64,000 nucleotides of DNA, from NCBI RefSeq assembly GCF_036898095.1, contig NC_090728.1, positions 85,066,882 through 85,130,881 on the forward strand, given 5' to 3'. This document shows positions 22,735-33,975 of the stretch, piece by piece. Made by a program: the position numbers and the translations under genes. Source of the DNA: Palaemon carinicauda (lineage: Eukaryota > Arthropoda > Malacostraca > Decapoda > Palaemonidae). Numbering within the stretch: position 1 is the stretch's first letter; each line of letters begins with the position of its first letter. The notes under the pieces were generated by a model. That model ran no database searches. It saw nothing but the letters and a program-made list of their open reading frames with translations, and was not told the origin of the DNA.

Positions 22735-22926
22735 AAGTGAAGTGAAGCAAATCACCGGTGTGTGGGGGGGGGTGAGGGGTAGCAAGCTACCCCTTCCCCT
22801 ACCCCCGCTAACTAGCGCGGGGGTAGTTAACCCTCGTTAAAAACTATTGGCTCGTCATTTCAGCTACTGTACGCCGAAAGTAAACCCAATGTAAATAGCG
22901 TGGTTTGTATTTTGGTTACGGAACAA
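22735..22926 (-). repeat. Terminal inverted repeat of DIRS B, right side
   Basis: Inverse partner of 14954-15165. Together with the ICR it accounts for both element ends. Confidence 0.85.
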
Positions 22927-23374
22927 AAGCAAATTTTATAGTATGCTGGAGCACTTTTTAAGCTAAAACTTGCTTGTAGACACATTCTTACATTATGTAA
23001 GAAAAAAAAAATTGAAATTAGAGCACTCACCAGTGATGATACGTAAACTTGGTTAATGATTAGCTGTGCAGTACTCAAGTATGAAGATATTAGGCATACT
23101 GTATATACTGTACAGAAAAGAAGAGCATTAGTGCTTCTCTGAAAAGCACCACTTCAGTAGGCTCTTATTCAGGTGGTGCAATATCTTCATTCCAAGTCCA
23201 GCAAAATAACTTCTACTTACGCGGACGGAGTAGTACGTTGGTCTTTTTATTTTTGTGAGCGAGGAACAATAGTGATCGGAAGTTCCTTACACTGCCTTTT
23301 CTTATGTGCAAGAATGTTATACCGGTAAACTTTCGTGGCTCTGTCAATTACATTTTCGAACTGGAAAGCACAAA
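22927..23374. other. Backbone between DIRS B and Tigger
   Basis: AT-rich and matched by about 48866-49310 in the right arm. No gene seen. Confidence 0.5.
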
Positions 23375-24930
23375 TCATCAATAGGTCCCAATCTTCAACC
23401 CTTTAGCTGTTTTTGCTAGAGTTGAGACGCATTCTAGTCTTAGGCTGACTTCCTCTTCTCCTGGACCTTTATGCTCTTCTTTATCCTCCCTTGTGGACTT
23501 TGTCATCTCCGTCAAATCTTCCCTAAACAGATTCGAGTAGGCCTCTATCAGATCATTTACATTGTCAATAGTCACATCAGCAAAGCTATCCTCCGAGCAA
23601 TCTTGGTAGTCTCACTGCCTCATCTACTGCCGAGTGGTGGATTTCATTTGGAGAGAATCCTTTACTGTACAGTATAGTCATCGACTGTTTCTGTCCACAC
23701 TTCCTTTCAGCAAGCATTTAATATTTCTTCATCTTTATCTCTTTATTTGGAGATATGTTGCAATGGTCAACCCTGTCTATTACTCCTTCAGTGAGAAGAT
23801 TAATGTCCGTAGACTTTACCAGATATTGCAAGAATTTTGGGTAAAAAGTACTTTGAAAACAAGAAGAAAGACGATCCATGGGCTGAATCAGCAATGTAGT
23901 GTTCAGCAGAAAGAATTCTACTTGTATGCCCTCGTAATACAGGTTGATCGCATGGCCTCCACCAGTGTCCATTAGAAGAAGCCCTTTAAATTCAAGGCCT
24001 TTTTCCGTAAGGTAAAACCTGAAGCACTGGTGAATCCAATCGGCTGTCAGTTCTTTTGTTATCCATGCCTTTAGGTTGTGCATCCAATGCACTGGTAGCA
24101 GTGTCTTATTTTTGTTTTTGAAGAGCCTTGGGTTTTTGGACAAATAACCTCTGGCTTTATCATATAGCCTGCAGTATTCCCACACACTATGAGTGTGAGA
24201 ATACCTTTCTAGGGGTGCTGGCCTTCTCCAAATTAAAAAGTCCATAATGGCATAATCTTCCAAAAGAGGATAGTCTTATCCATATCGAAAACTTGTTTAC
24301 AGTATGTGCTTAGCCCCCTTCCTCTAAGGTAGTTTGGAACGTCTTCACATACTCATCAGTGGCCTGTTTTTTAACAGAGGCAGTTTCTCCTTACAGGGAT
24401 ACACTCTTAAGATTGAACCTCCATTGAAATTTATCATAACACCCCTTGCTGGCATTAAATTGAGTTAGTTTGATGGGAGATGCCATAAATGGTCCCGAGT
24501 CTGGATTGTTCTTACTTCCATCCGTAAACTTGCCGTAGAGCTACCTGGCCTTTTCGTGCATGGTGTTGGTATCCAGTGCAATTATTGTTCTTATAATGGA
24601 CTCATTGCAGGAAGTTACCACCCTTTTTGTTGTCTTGCTAGAGGTGACATTTTCTGTTGTCTTCCATGATGCAGTGAATGGTAGATTTGCTGATGTTATG
24701 ACAGCACTACATCTGCGTAACTTCTCCTTTCCTTGAGCATGTTAAGGAGTTTCATCTTCTTTGCTATAGTAAATATTTTCCTTTGACACTTGGGTTCACT
24801 ACCAGAAGCCTTAAAAAGTGCAGAATGTCTGGCTGCCATTGTAGGGTTTGCTTTAAAAATTTTAGCCAAAATTGCAAAAAATATCACCATACAACGCGCA
24901 TAAAGATGCAGAGCAATGTTGTACACATAT
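23375..24930 (-). pseudogene. Tigger/pogo-like DDE transposase relic (left copy)
   Basis: Old DNA transposon of the Tc1/mariner-pogo group. Read on the minus strand from 24926: an N-terminal CENP-B/psq-type helix-turn-helix (CQRKIFTIAKKMKLLNMLKERRSYADV), then near 24290 the first catalytic Asp in a VFDMDKTILFWK segment, the second in LLLMDTGGGHAINL (about 23990), the third in LLIQPMDRLSS (about 23880), and a C-terminal tail TIDNVNDLIEAYSNLFREDLTEMTK (23575-23378). The pieces lie in different frames with stops between, so it is dead in this copy. The right copy at 47340-48865 shows the same order and is also broken. Confidence 0.8.
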
Positions 24931-24964
24931 GTGTGGTGGTTTATTTATTCTTGAATAAAAAATC

Positions 24965-26050
24965 ATAAATTTTAAAAATACCCTTAATTGTACTTTGACT
25001 AGCTATACAAACCTGAGTCCTTTAATTAGTACACTAACCATTTACACCTAAAACAAGGTGTTAGCAGTAGTCGGTAGTTACTGGCTGGTGGTTGGGAAGC
25101 CCCTCACCCTTGCTGGTACAATGAACACTCACTTTTATTCATCTTGGACTTTTGAGGGAGGGTGTCAAGTTAAAAACTCCGGTTTATGTAGTTAGGAAAA
25201 ATAAAAATTCCTTTAAAAATTTGTGATATGTTCCTATACAAATACAAACCTTTGTCCTTTAATTAGTAGACTTATCCTTAAGTGGGAGGAAGTTCCTTTT
25301 ACCGAACTGGGTGGCTAAAATCCCAGGATTACTGATCTCTGACCTAATAAGGTACAGAGAATAGCATCGTAGATGCCTCACGAACCAAGGTCGAAAGTAC
25401 CATTAGGTGATTCTTTTGTATTTATGCCTGTTAAGCAATATAAGATTCCAACAGCTATACCTCGAGGGAAGGGAAGAAGAGAAGAAAGCATGGCCAGACC
25501 CTCTCACTCTTGACCTAGAATTACGTTGTAACAGCTATCTTAAACTTGATCATTACACCACATGCTAAGGAACATTCACAGACTCAAGCGAAAAAGTGTC
25601 AAACAACCTCGAGTGCATTACCTCAAATAATGCACAGTGAATGTGGTCTGATGCTTCCACACTCGAGCGTCTAAAAGTCAAGTCACCATGAGTTTTTCTT
25701 GAAGGCAAAAGTAGCAACTGCTCTGATCCCATGAGCGCACACCTTAACTTATTGTGGTGCTCTGATGGATCTAGGGCATAAAGCTCTGTTAACCGCCTCC
25801 CACTTCCAAAAGGAAATTGCATTTTTGAAGAGACTTTTCCACTCTGTCAGTGCTCCTTTGACTGGCCAGACAGTACCAAATTGGATTCCTCTCTGGTTAC
25901 GGCTCATTTTTCCTTTGCCTATTCATACACTGAATAGTCTGCCCTATTCTTTGCACATTCTCCTCTGTCTTCATACACTTGAGAACACTAAGATTACCAA
26001 ACAATTCTACTTTGCTCAAGGGGTTAACTACTTCACTGTAATTGTTCAGT
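24965..26050 (-). mobile_element. DIRS remnant F with recombinase C-terminal relic (left copy)
   Basis: An ICR-like stretch at about 25180-25270 reads GTTAGGAAAAATAAAAATTCC, then TTTGTGATA next to TGTTCCTATACAAATACAAACC, the same design as the A and B ICRs. Further in, the minus-strand complement of 25560-25760 carries a decayed recombinase end: an HGIRAVATFAFKKN segment corresponding to HDVRGIATSLAFKRN of B. Stops break it. Only the 3' part of the element remains. Mirror copy at 46240-47290. Confidence 0.65.
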
Positions 26051-26282
26051 GGCTACTTTCCACTTGGTAAGGGTAGAAGAGACTAGACTCTTTAGATATG
26101 GCAAGCAACTCTTCTAGAAGAACACTCCAAAATCAAATCCACTGTACCATGTCTTCCACTGTCTTTGGGTAGTTTTTAGGTTTTTATAGTTAATATATGA
26201 AAGATTAATTTTAATGTTGTTACTATTCTTAAAATATTCTATTTTAATTGTTCATTGCTTTTCTTGTAGTTTATATTTTTCA

Positions 26283-26452
26283 ATATTAAACTTACCCGAT
26301 AATCATGTAGCTGTCAACTCCGTTGCCCGACAGAATTCTATGGAGGGATACGCCAGCTATCACAATACTAGAAGGGGGTGTATTTACCAGCGCCACCTGT
26401 GGCCAGGTACTCAAGTACTTCTTGTTGACACCTCCTCAATTATTCCTCTGTC
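26283..26452 (+). repeat. Terminal inverted repeat of DIRS C, left side
   Basis: Begins ACTTACCCGATAATCATGTAGC and runs through TATGGAGGGATACGCC and CCAGGTACTCAAGTACTTC. The inverse is at 32955-33118. Confidence 0.85.
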
Positions 26453-26649
26453 GTGCTTCCGGCAAGACGTTCTGGGATACGCTTATGTTCTTGGAGTATT
26501 TTCACGACTTTGGTGAAGTATTTCTCTTTGATTTCGGCTGTCGCTTTACTGGAAAACTTCTATATTAGCTTAGTTAGCTTTTGGAATTAATTTGATTAAT
26601 TTTGATTATTTTTGGTGACGAGAGAGTATGAACTCTCGTTCACCTTTCA

Positions 26650-27223
26650 ATGGCCGACCCTTCCCTTAGACGGAAGTGTTGGTTTCTAAGAGAGTATAGA
26701 CTCTCTTTCTTAATTTTGCTTAACAAAGTTATAGATTTATTTTATATCTCTCCGCCTCTTATAGGCCTCTTCGATTAACTTCCTTTTATTATAAACTCAT
26801 TAAAATTAATTTTTATATTTGTTTATATTCGACCTTCCTAATAATAGGCGGTCTTTTACCGAAGTTAATAACTTTGAGCCCGTCATTTCGGTTTTACCTG
26901 TTAACATATTATGCTTTTTCCGCCACAGAGTTTGAAAGATTTTCTTTGACAGTCTCGTACTGTTTTCAAAGCTGAACTAACGTTTTGTTTTGTCTCTGCA
27001 GTTGTTGACGTTCAGAACGTTCAACTTGCATTCTATCGTTACGATAGAGAAAGAATGTTCACGGTTTCACGTTGCAGTAAGAGTAACCGTGTCTAGCGTT
27101 TTGTTCATTCTTTCTTAACTTAATGGTTTTGATCCTAATAAAGGAACTTTTCAGTTTTTTCCTTTAACAATAATATGTTTTAACGATATATATGATTGGG
27201 CTCTTCTCTCAGGTTCTAAGTCA

Positions 27224-27256
<33 letters not shown>

Positions 27257-29260
27257 CGGAGGGAGAAAGAGGATAAACGTTTCATTCAAGCCTGCCAGGC
27301 GTACGAGTAACGTCATTATCGATTTTTGCTCTTCTCCCTAGTCTCTTTAGGGGAAGAAACTAAACGTTTCTAGAGTGATCTAGTGTTTAGTCTCTTTCCA
27401 ACCACTGATTTATCTTTCATTAGATTTTTCTGTTACATTGTAATTCTGTTTTCGCAATTACTAACTTTGAGAAAGGATAGAATTGCGTATTTCAGGTACA
27501 AACCACTTAAGTTTCGAGTTCAGTGAAATAAGTGCAAACAGAAATCAAAGTGATAAGTGATTAGTGCGTGAGGGTACTTTTGTGCGCGCCAGTCGTCCTC
27601 CCAGTCCGGGACCTCTTGCAAGCTCCCAAGCCCAGGGGAGAAGCAATGTCGAAGGGCATAAGGGTTCAGCAGGCCTTGATCGGCGCACAGAAGTATTCTC
27701 GGTGGTTGTGGGCGTGTCTTACCGAGACCGTCACTCCCACCCGCAGACGATTGAGCCCTTATTTTGCTCGTCTGCAGAAGAGATTAGGGGAGAAAATAAA
27801 GGCAGAGTAACGCTGGTCTCAGGTCTCAAGACTTCTTAAACGTTAAGTCCAGACCTATGCCAGACGTACGAAGTTAAAGTTCACAACCCGAATGCAGTCG
27901 TTGGGTTAGCTCTGACTCTCCTAAGTCATCAGTTGATTACACTCCGACTTAGAGGAGTAAGGTTCTGCCACAACAGATCTCTGCTGTTAAGGCTTTACCT
28001 CAGCAGAACTTAGTGTCTACCGACCCCAAGTTAACTCTACTGCAGTCCATACAGTCACAACTTTCGGTCTTGATGCGTGAGTGTCGGGCTGAGAGTGTTG
28101 CACCGCCTGCACTCCCTCCACCTGTTCTCGCTGCACCTGTGCTCGCCCAGCCTGCACCTGCTCCGCCTGGTCGCAGCACCATCTGCCAGGCGTACGATGT
28201 TGTGAACTCTACTACAGTCCATGGAAGCACAGTTTTCGGACTTGATGAGTGAGTGTCGGGCTGAGAGTGTTGCTCCACCGCCTCCGCCTACACTCCCTCC
28301 TCCTACACTCGCTCCGCCTGATCACAGTAGAAGGAAGAAGACCTTGCTTTGCCATCTGCCAGGCGTATGATGTTGTGGACTCTACTACAGTCCATGCAAG
28401 CACAGCTTTCGGACTTGATGCGTGAGTGTCGTGCTGAGAGTGTTGCACCTCCTGCACCTGTGGTGCACCATCCTCCTGCACCCGTTCAGCCTGTGCTGCA
28501 CCCGCCTGCACCGGTGGTGCACCAACCTCCTGCACCCGTTCAGCCTGTGCTGCACCCGCCTGCACCGGTGGTGCACCAACCTCCTGCACCCGTTCAGCCT
28601 ATGCTGCACCCGCCTGCACCGGTGGTGCACCAACCTCCTGCACCCGTTCAGCCTGTGCTGCACCCGCCTGCACTCGCTGCACCCAGTCGCAGCTCCATCT
28701 GCCAGGCGTACGATGTTGAACCACTTTCGGAGTTTGCTGTTCACAGTGTTGTTCAGCCTCAGCCTTCTTTAAGGCAACCCTTGCTTTGGGATCAGGAGAG
28801 TTACACTCTTCCTCCTCCTCCCCTTGCTGCTCCTCCAGTGGTGCAACTCTCGGTTGGGGTACAACAACCTCTCCCCTCCGTGAGTCTGTCTGCTCAACCA
28901 GCGCTGCACCGAGTTCAACCCTCATCTAGGCAAGCTCATCTACACCATGCACTTGCGCCTCAGGAGCCTCGGCTTGCTAGAACTTTACCTTGTTCTGCGC
29001 AGCCTCAACCTTCTCATGCTCCACTCATCTCTCAGGAACAGGAACGGACTACTCCGCCTCCGTCCTCCGCTCAGCTGGTACAATCCTTGGGTGCAACTCT
29101 TGCTAGGAGTCAACCTCCTTCACCCTTGCACCTGCCTTCTGCTCCGTCTGTTGTTCAGCCTATGCAGTCTGAACCTCAGGTTTTCCCTCAAGTTGAGGAA
29201 ACCTCTGTTGTTGTTCCAGCTCGTTCTGACTCTGCTGTTCAGCATACCATGGTTTAAACC
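26650..29260 (+). pseudogene. DIRS C gag-like relic
   Basis: The ATG at 26650 starts MADPSLRRKCWF, matching the MADPS...RKC start of the D gag, then similarity is lost. A GA microsatellite lies at 27222-27252. From 27564 pieces again match D: RPPSPGPLASSQAQGRSNV and GLDRRTEV. From 28349 an open stretch of 302 codons is dominated by proline-rich repeats (see 28446-28680), with cores such as SICQAYDV and SIQSQLSVLMRECRAES repeated several times at 28030-28720, which indicates local duplications. After 29260 more D-like pieces occur up to 30080 (VVDS-like LQTVQQYHDL). No intact gag can be read. Confidence 0.65.
28446..28680 (+). repeat. 54-bp tandem coding repeat in DIRS C
   Basis: About four units of 54 bp encode HPPAPVVHQPPAPVQPVL in frame. 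Units are nearly identical, which indicates recent expansion. Confidence 0.9.
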
Positions 29261-29395
29261 CCATGCAAGCATGCATTAAGCACTCTAGCACTGGTCATGG
29301 AATTTCTGAGAAATGTTAAACGCCATGCACACGCTCTGCTTTCCTTTCAGCAGGCTCTGCTTACAGCAGGCTCTACTTCCTACATGCTCAGCATT

Positions 29396-29508
29396 CAGCA
29401 TGCTCTGCATTCAGCATGCTCTGCATACAACATGCTCTGCATACAGCATGCTCTGCATTCAGCATGCTCTGCATACAGCATACTCTGCATACATCATGCT
29501 CTGCATAC
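29396..29508 (+). repeat. 16-bp tandem repeat in DIRS C
   Basis: About seven units of CAGCATGCTCTGCATA with small changes. Because 16 is not a multiple of three, every frame cycles through the same peptide words (QHALHSACSAYNMLCI), so all frames stay open without being coding. Confidence 0.9.
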
Positions 29509-30055
29509 CTTACCGCATGCTTCTCAACACATCTTGGGTTGTTGCCAACTCACTAGACTGTCAAGCAGTTTCATAACGTTGCCTTCTAGTCTGCTGCTTT
29601 GCACCAGTGAACCCTCACTCAGAGAACTTAGCTTTTCTAGGATAAGGTCCCTGTAGATGAGAAAGTTCTTTTCTCCCTCCTTCTGATATTCCCTTGAGGA
29701 CTCTGTCATTTGGAGGGAGCCTTTAGCTGCATAACCTCTTATGGACTTTTATTTAAGCATAACATGCTTACAGGGAAGGTAATGGTTACACTTCAGCCGC
29801 TAATCCCGTCTGTTACCACACCTGCTCCCATAGACCTTGAGCTGTGTTGCATGACATGCAGTCCAAGCTTAGTCCTTGTTAGAGGATTTTTTGTTTACGG
29901 AGTCAATGTGTCACGGGGAAGACGTTCAACAACCAACAGAAGGGACTTGTTGTGACGCAGTGGGCAACCTCAGCAACCCGTTAAGGAGTTGTCTGTACGA
30001 CCCAGACAGTCTAGACAGATTCGGGTTGTCACTGTACTTCCTCGCTTGCCCATGA

Positions 30056-31365
30056 TTGACAGTTTACAGACTGTGCAGCAGTATCATGATCTTGTGTCCG
30101 GCTCCGTCAGACGACTGGCTTTTAAGAGCTCCCTCAAGTCGTCGCTGTCTGGAGATTTTCAAATGGACTATGGATCTGACCAAGGAACTGGGCCTCCTGG
30201 TCAATTTTGAGGAGTCTCAGCTCGTTCCATCCCAGACCATTGTCTCCTTGGGTATGGATCTTCAGAGTCGAGCTTTTCGGACTTGTCCGTCGGCCCCAAG
30301 GATCTTCCAAGCCCTAGAATGCATCCAGAGCATGCTGAGAAGGAACCGATGCTTAGTCAGGCAGTGGATGAGTCTAACAGGGACACTTTCATCGCTGGCC
30401 CTGTTCATCGAGTTAGGGAGACTCCACCTCCGCCCCCTTCAGTATCATCTAGCTGCTCACTGGATAAAGGACATGACGCTAGAGACGGGCTCAGTTCCTG
30501 TTTCCGAAGAGATGAGGTCTACTCTAACGTGGTGGAAGAACAGCATTCTTCTCAAGGAAGGTCTACCATTGGCTGTTCAGTCCTCCACCACCGTCTCTTC
30601 TCGGACGCATCGGACATGGGCTGGGGTGCGACACTGGACGGACAGGAATGCTCGGGAACATGGAATCAGGAGCAAAGGACACTTCACATCTATTGCAAGG
30701 AGTTGTTGGCAGTTCATTTGGCCTTGATAAACTTCAAGTCCCTCCAGCTTAACAAGGTGGTGGAGGTGAACTCCGACTACACCACAGCCTTGGCTTACAT
30801 CTCCAAGCAGGGAGGGACTCATTCGAGGAAGTTGTTCGAGATCGCAAGGGACCTCCTCATTTGGTCAAAAGATCGAAAGCTCACGCTGGTAACGAGGCTC
30901 ATTCAGGGCGATATGAATGTCATGGCAGATCGCCTCAGCCGGAAGGGTCAGGTCTTCCCCACAGAGTGGACCCTTCACAAGAATGTTTGCAGCAGACTTT
31001 GGGCCCTGTGGGATCAGCCAACCATAGATCTATTCGCTACCTCGATGACCAAGAGGCTCCTCTTGTATTGTTCTCCGATTCCAGACCCAGCAGCAGTTCG
31101 CGTGGATGCCTTTCTGCTGGATTGGTCCCATCTCAACCTGTATGCATTCCCGCCGTTCAAGATTGTCAACAGGGTACTTCAGAAGTTCGCCTCTCACAAA
31201 GGGACACGGCTGACGTTGGTTGCTCCCCTCTGGCCCGCGAGAGAATGTTTCACTGAGGTACTGCAATGGCTGGTCGACGTTCCCAGGACTCTTCCTCCTA
31301 GAGTGGACCTTCTGCGTCAACCTCACGTAAAGAAGGTACTCCCAACCTCCACGCTCTTCGTCTGA
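30056..31365 (+). pseudogene. DIRS C pol: truncated RT, RNase H, methyltransferase-like
   Basis: RT similarity starts only after the catalytic motif: DDWLLRAPSS, then WTMDLTKELGLLVNFEESQLVPSQTI, parallel to D. The frame then changes, and the 30283-31365 ORF carries RNase H from LFSDASDMGWGATLDGQ (Asp), CKELLAV (Glu), NSDYTTALAYI (Asp) and MADRLSRKG (Asp), followed by QPTIDLFAT, YCSPIPDP and YAFPPF of the methyltransferase-like domain. The first 90 codons of that ORF are out-of-frame shadow. The upstream RT was removed by the internal deletion that joins gag wording directly to DDWLL near 30110. No RT activity is possible. Confidence 0.8.
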
Positions 31366-31366
31366 C

Positions 31367-32437
31367 TGCCTTCAGACTATCGAAAGACTCTCAAGAGCTA
31401 GAAGCTTTTCGAAGGAGGCAGCCAGAGCGATTGCCAGAGCAAGGACGACATCCACTCTCAGAGTCTATCAGTCTTTATGGGAAGTCTTCCGAAGCTGGTG
31501 CAAGGCCAATGCAGTTTTCCTCAACCAGTACCAATGTAACCCAGATTGCTGACTTCCTGTTACATCTAAGGAACGTAAGCTCCCTATCAGCTCCTACGAT
31601 CAAGGGTTACAGAAGTTTGTTGGCAGCGGTTTTCCGCCACAGAGGCTTGGATCTTTCCTCCAACAAAGATCTACAGGACCTCCTTAGGTCTTTTGAGACC
31701 TCAAAGGAACGTCGGTTGTCCACTCCAGGCTGGAATCTAGACGTGGTCCTAAGGTTCCTAATGTCATCAGGATTTGAACCGCTCCAATCAGCCTCTTTTA
31801 AGGACCTCACATTAAAAAACTCTTTTCCTCGTGTGCTTAGCAACAGGTAAAAGAGTAAGTGAGATCCACGCCTTCAGCAGGAACATGGGTTTCACATCTG
31901 AAACGGCTACATGTTCCTTACAGCTCGGTTTTTTGGCTAAAAACGAGCTTCCTTCCCGTCCTTGGCCTAAGTCGTTCGAGATCCCAAGCCTGTCCAACAT
32001 GGTGGGGAACGAACTGGAGAGAGTACTTTGCCCAGTTAGAGCTCTTAAGTACTATCTAAAGGTCAAAACCATTACGAGGACAATCAGAAGCCTTATGGTG
32101 TGCTATCAAGAAGCCTTCTCTACCAATGTCTAAGAACTCAGTTTCTTACTACATCAGGCTTCTGATTAGAGAAGCAAATTCTCATCTGAAGGAAGAAGAC
32201 CTTGCTTTGCTGAAGGTAAGGACACATGAAGTGAGAGCTGTGGCTACTTCAGTGGCCTTCAAACAGAACCGTTCTCTGCAGAGTGTTATGGATGCAACCT
32301 ATTGGAGAAACAAGTCAGTGTTCGCATCATTCTATCTCAAAGATGTCCAGTCTCTTTACGAGTACTGCTACACCCTGGGTCTATTCGTAGCAACGAATGC
32401 AGTAGTAGGCGAGGGCTCAGCCACTACATTCCCATAA
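31367..32437 (+). pseudogene. DIRS C tyrosine recombinase, frameshifted
   Basis: Three open pieces in different frames: 31431-31850 (N-terminal part, APTIKGYRSLLAAVFRHRGLDL), 31831-32133 (the ATGKRVSEIHAF segment with the first catalytic Arg) and 32126-32437 (VRTHEVRAVATSVAF with His and Arg, then FASFYLKDV with Tyr). Catalytic residues are preserved but cannot be joined in one frame. Very close to the D recombinase throughout. Confidence 0.8.
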
Positions 32438-32821
32438 TCCCATAACTTTTTAACCTTTCTCTTGAATACTTTTTATGGGTTGTACGGTCGGCTAAGAAGC
32501 CTTCCACATCCTTGTTGATTTGGCGGGTGGTCAATTCTTTCTTGAGAAGCGCCAAGGTTAAAGGTTGTGATGAGGTCCTTTAGTATGGGTTGCAGCCCTG
32601 TATACTTTAGCACCTTTGAGTTGATTCAGCCTCCCAAGAGGAACGCTGCGCTCAGTAAGGAAGACGATCTTATTAAAGGCAGAGTAACGGTTCAAGTCGA
32701 CTTCCTTACCAGGTACTTATTATTTCATTGTTATTGTGGATAACTGATTATATGAAATATGGGATACTTAGCTATCCTTTAATCTTGTACACTGGTTTTC
32801 ACCCACCCCCCTGGGTGTGAA

Positions 32822-32913
32822 TCAGCTACATGATTATCGGGTAAGTTTAATATTGAAAAATGTTATTTTTATTAATAAAATAAATTTTTGAATATACTTA
32901 CCCGATAATCATG
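32822..32913. repeat. Internal complementary region of DIRS C
   Basis: ATGATTATCGGGTAAGTTTA through ATTGAAAAA (complement of the left end) meets TGTTATTTTTATTAATAAAA through TATACTTACCCGATAATC (complement of the right end) at about 32861. Confidence 0.85.
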
Positions 32914-32954
32914 ATTTAATCGACCCTCCCTTCCTCCCCATAGAGAACCAGTGG

Positions 32955-33118
32955 ACCGAGGAATAATTGAGGAGGTGTCAACAAGAAGTACTTGAGTACC
33001 TGGCCACAGGTGGCGCTGGTAAATACACCCCCTTCTAGTATTGTGATAGCTGGCGTATCCCTCCATAGAATTCTGTCGGGCAACGGAGTTGACAGCTACA
33101 TGATTATCGGGTAAGTAT
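32955..33118 (-). repeat. Terminal inverted repeat of DIRS C, right side
   Basis: Inverse of 26283-26452, for example GAAGTACTTGAGTACCTGGC and GGCGTATCCCTCCATAG. Confidence 0.85.
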
Positions 33119-33289
33119 ATTCAAAAATTTATTTTATTAATAAAAATAACATATTTCCTTATTTCCTTAACTCACTAGGCTATTTTTCCCTGGAGCCCTT
33201 TGTCTTATAAGATCCTGCTTTTCCAACTAGAGATGTAGCTTAACCAGTAAAAAAAAAAAAAAAAGGGTAGGAAATATTAAGATAAGGTT

Positions 33290-33455
33290 TGAAGCTCGAT
33301 CATGAATGGCAGAGGAAAGGGACAGTAACAATTCCCTAGAGACTGACCAAGTCTGTTCTTCACCCAAGCTATGACCAAGGAGGCCAGGTATAGGCTGCTG
33401 ATGACTCAACAGGTAGACCTATAAGTTCCCCTAACCCCCACCCCATCCTTAGTAG
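33290..33455 (-). mobile_element. SINE tail portion (left arm)
   Basis: Complement of the SINE tail at 45737-45910: ATTCATGAT/CTGCCATT, GGGACAGTAACAATTCCC, GCCAGGTATAGGCTGCTGATG. It continues at 33456-33597 into the DNA transposon described at 44611-45731, which D interrupts in this arm. Confidence 0.7.
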
Positions 33456-33600
33456 ACCTACCAAGACTCCCACATCCTGCAGGAGTCTCCCTCATTTTGA
33501 AAATGCTTCCCACATTTCACATTGGCACTCGATTCTCCTGCATTTACCGTAGATAAAATCTCCCACACTTTAAGTTTGTAATTGTCATTAATGCATATTT

Positions 33601-33770
33601 TTAAATATTTAACTTAGCCGGTGAATATATAATAGCTGCAACTCTGCGGCTCGACAGACAACATACTCAAAAAACTCGCGAGCGATCGCTATGCAGGTTG
33701 CGGGTGTGCCCACCAGCGCCAACTGTCGGCCAGATACCACTCTTGTATGTAAACAAAACCTTCAATTCTT
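33601..33770 (+). repeat. Terminal inverted repeat of DIRS D, left side
   Basis: Contains GGTGAATATATAATAGCTGC, AACTCGCGAGCGATCGCTATG and CCAACTGTCGGCCAGATACC. The complement of its inner part reappears at 39957-40053. Confidence 0.85.
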
Positions 33771-33975
33771 CTCTGTCGACGCTGACGACAAGACGTACTT
33801 ATACTCGCTGTAGAACCTGGAGTTTTCCCATCATATTTGGTGAAGTACTTTATTTTGGTTTGAGCTTTCGCAGTACAGGTGTTTTTCCTCAACATAAACT
33901 CTTGAACTCTTTATTGAATCGGATTATTTGTTGATGACTTGGATTGTTTTTGGAATTTTCTTTGACTAATTCAAA

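Larger units (their letters stand above)
14954..22926 (-). mobile_element. DIRS element B, nearly complete, genes on the minus strand
   Basis: About 7.97 kb, absent from the right arm, where the empty site is near 49310. Its plus-strand left end starts TGACAAATTCGGAGATAATTTG and its right end finishes GGTTACGGAACAAA. Inverted terminal repeats of about 200 bp lie at 14954-15165 and 22735-22926, sharing GTTAACTACCCCCGCG and GCTACCCCT motifs. An ICR lies at 15204-15302. On the minus strand the order is gag (from 22616), pol with RT, RNase H and a methyltransferase-like domain, then the tyrosine recombinase (ending 15782). No obvious target-site duplication, as expected for recombinase-mediated insertion. 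Gag is broken in several places, pol by one base, and the recombinase is open. Confidence 0.9.
26272..33151 (+). mobile_element. DIRS element C, internally deleted
   Basis: About 6.88 kb, absent from the right arm (empty site near 46018). Ends: TTTTTCAATATTAAACTTACCCGATAATCATG on the left and, inverted, ATGATTATCGGGTAAGTATATTC on the right, with inverted repeats of about 170 bp (26283-26452 and 32955-33118). An ICR is at 32822-32913. Gene order is gag relic, truncated RT, RNase H, methyltransferase-like, recombinase. It is a close relative of D but has lost the segment corresponding to D 35330-37085, which includes the gag C-terminus and most of the RT with the YLDD motif. It can only move with proteins from another copy, if at all. 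Confidence 0.85.
2956..33597 (+). repeat. Left arm of a giant inverted repeat (possible haplotype duplicate)
   Basis: This stretch is matched in reverse complement and in mirrored order by about 45590-60455. Paired landmarks include the RT relic (3361-3720 with 59735-60060), DIRS A (4062-9902 with 54402-59370), the penta-EF-hand exon (12264-12365 with 51896-51997), a MITE (12475-12791 with 51470-51786), Tigger (23375-24930 with 47340-48865) and DIRS remnant F (24965-26050 with 46240-47290). The left arm is longer mainly because DIRS elements B and C are inserted in it. Sequence is close but not identical: one synonymous difference in the 102-nt exon and about two in the next 61 nt. That level suits alleles or a recent duplication. 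Confidence 0.85.

Noticed and set aside
14954..22926. LTR retrotransposon or retrovirus
   Set aside because: No direct LTRs, protease or DDE integrase; inverted ends, an ICR and a tyrosine recombinase identify DIRS.
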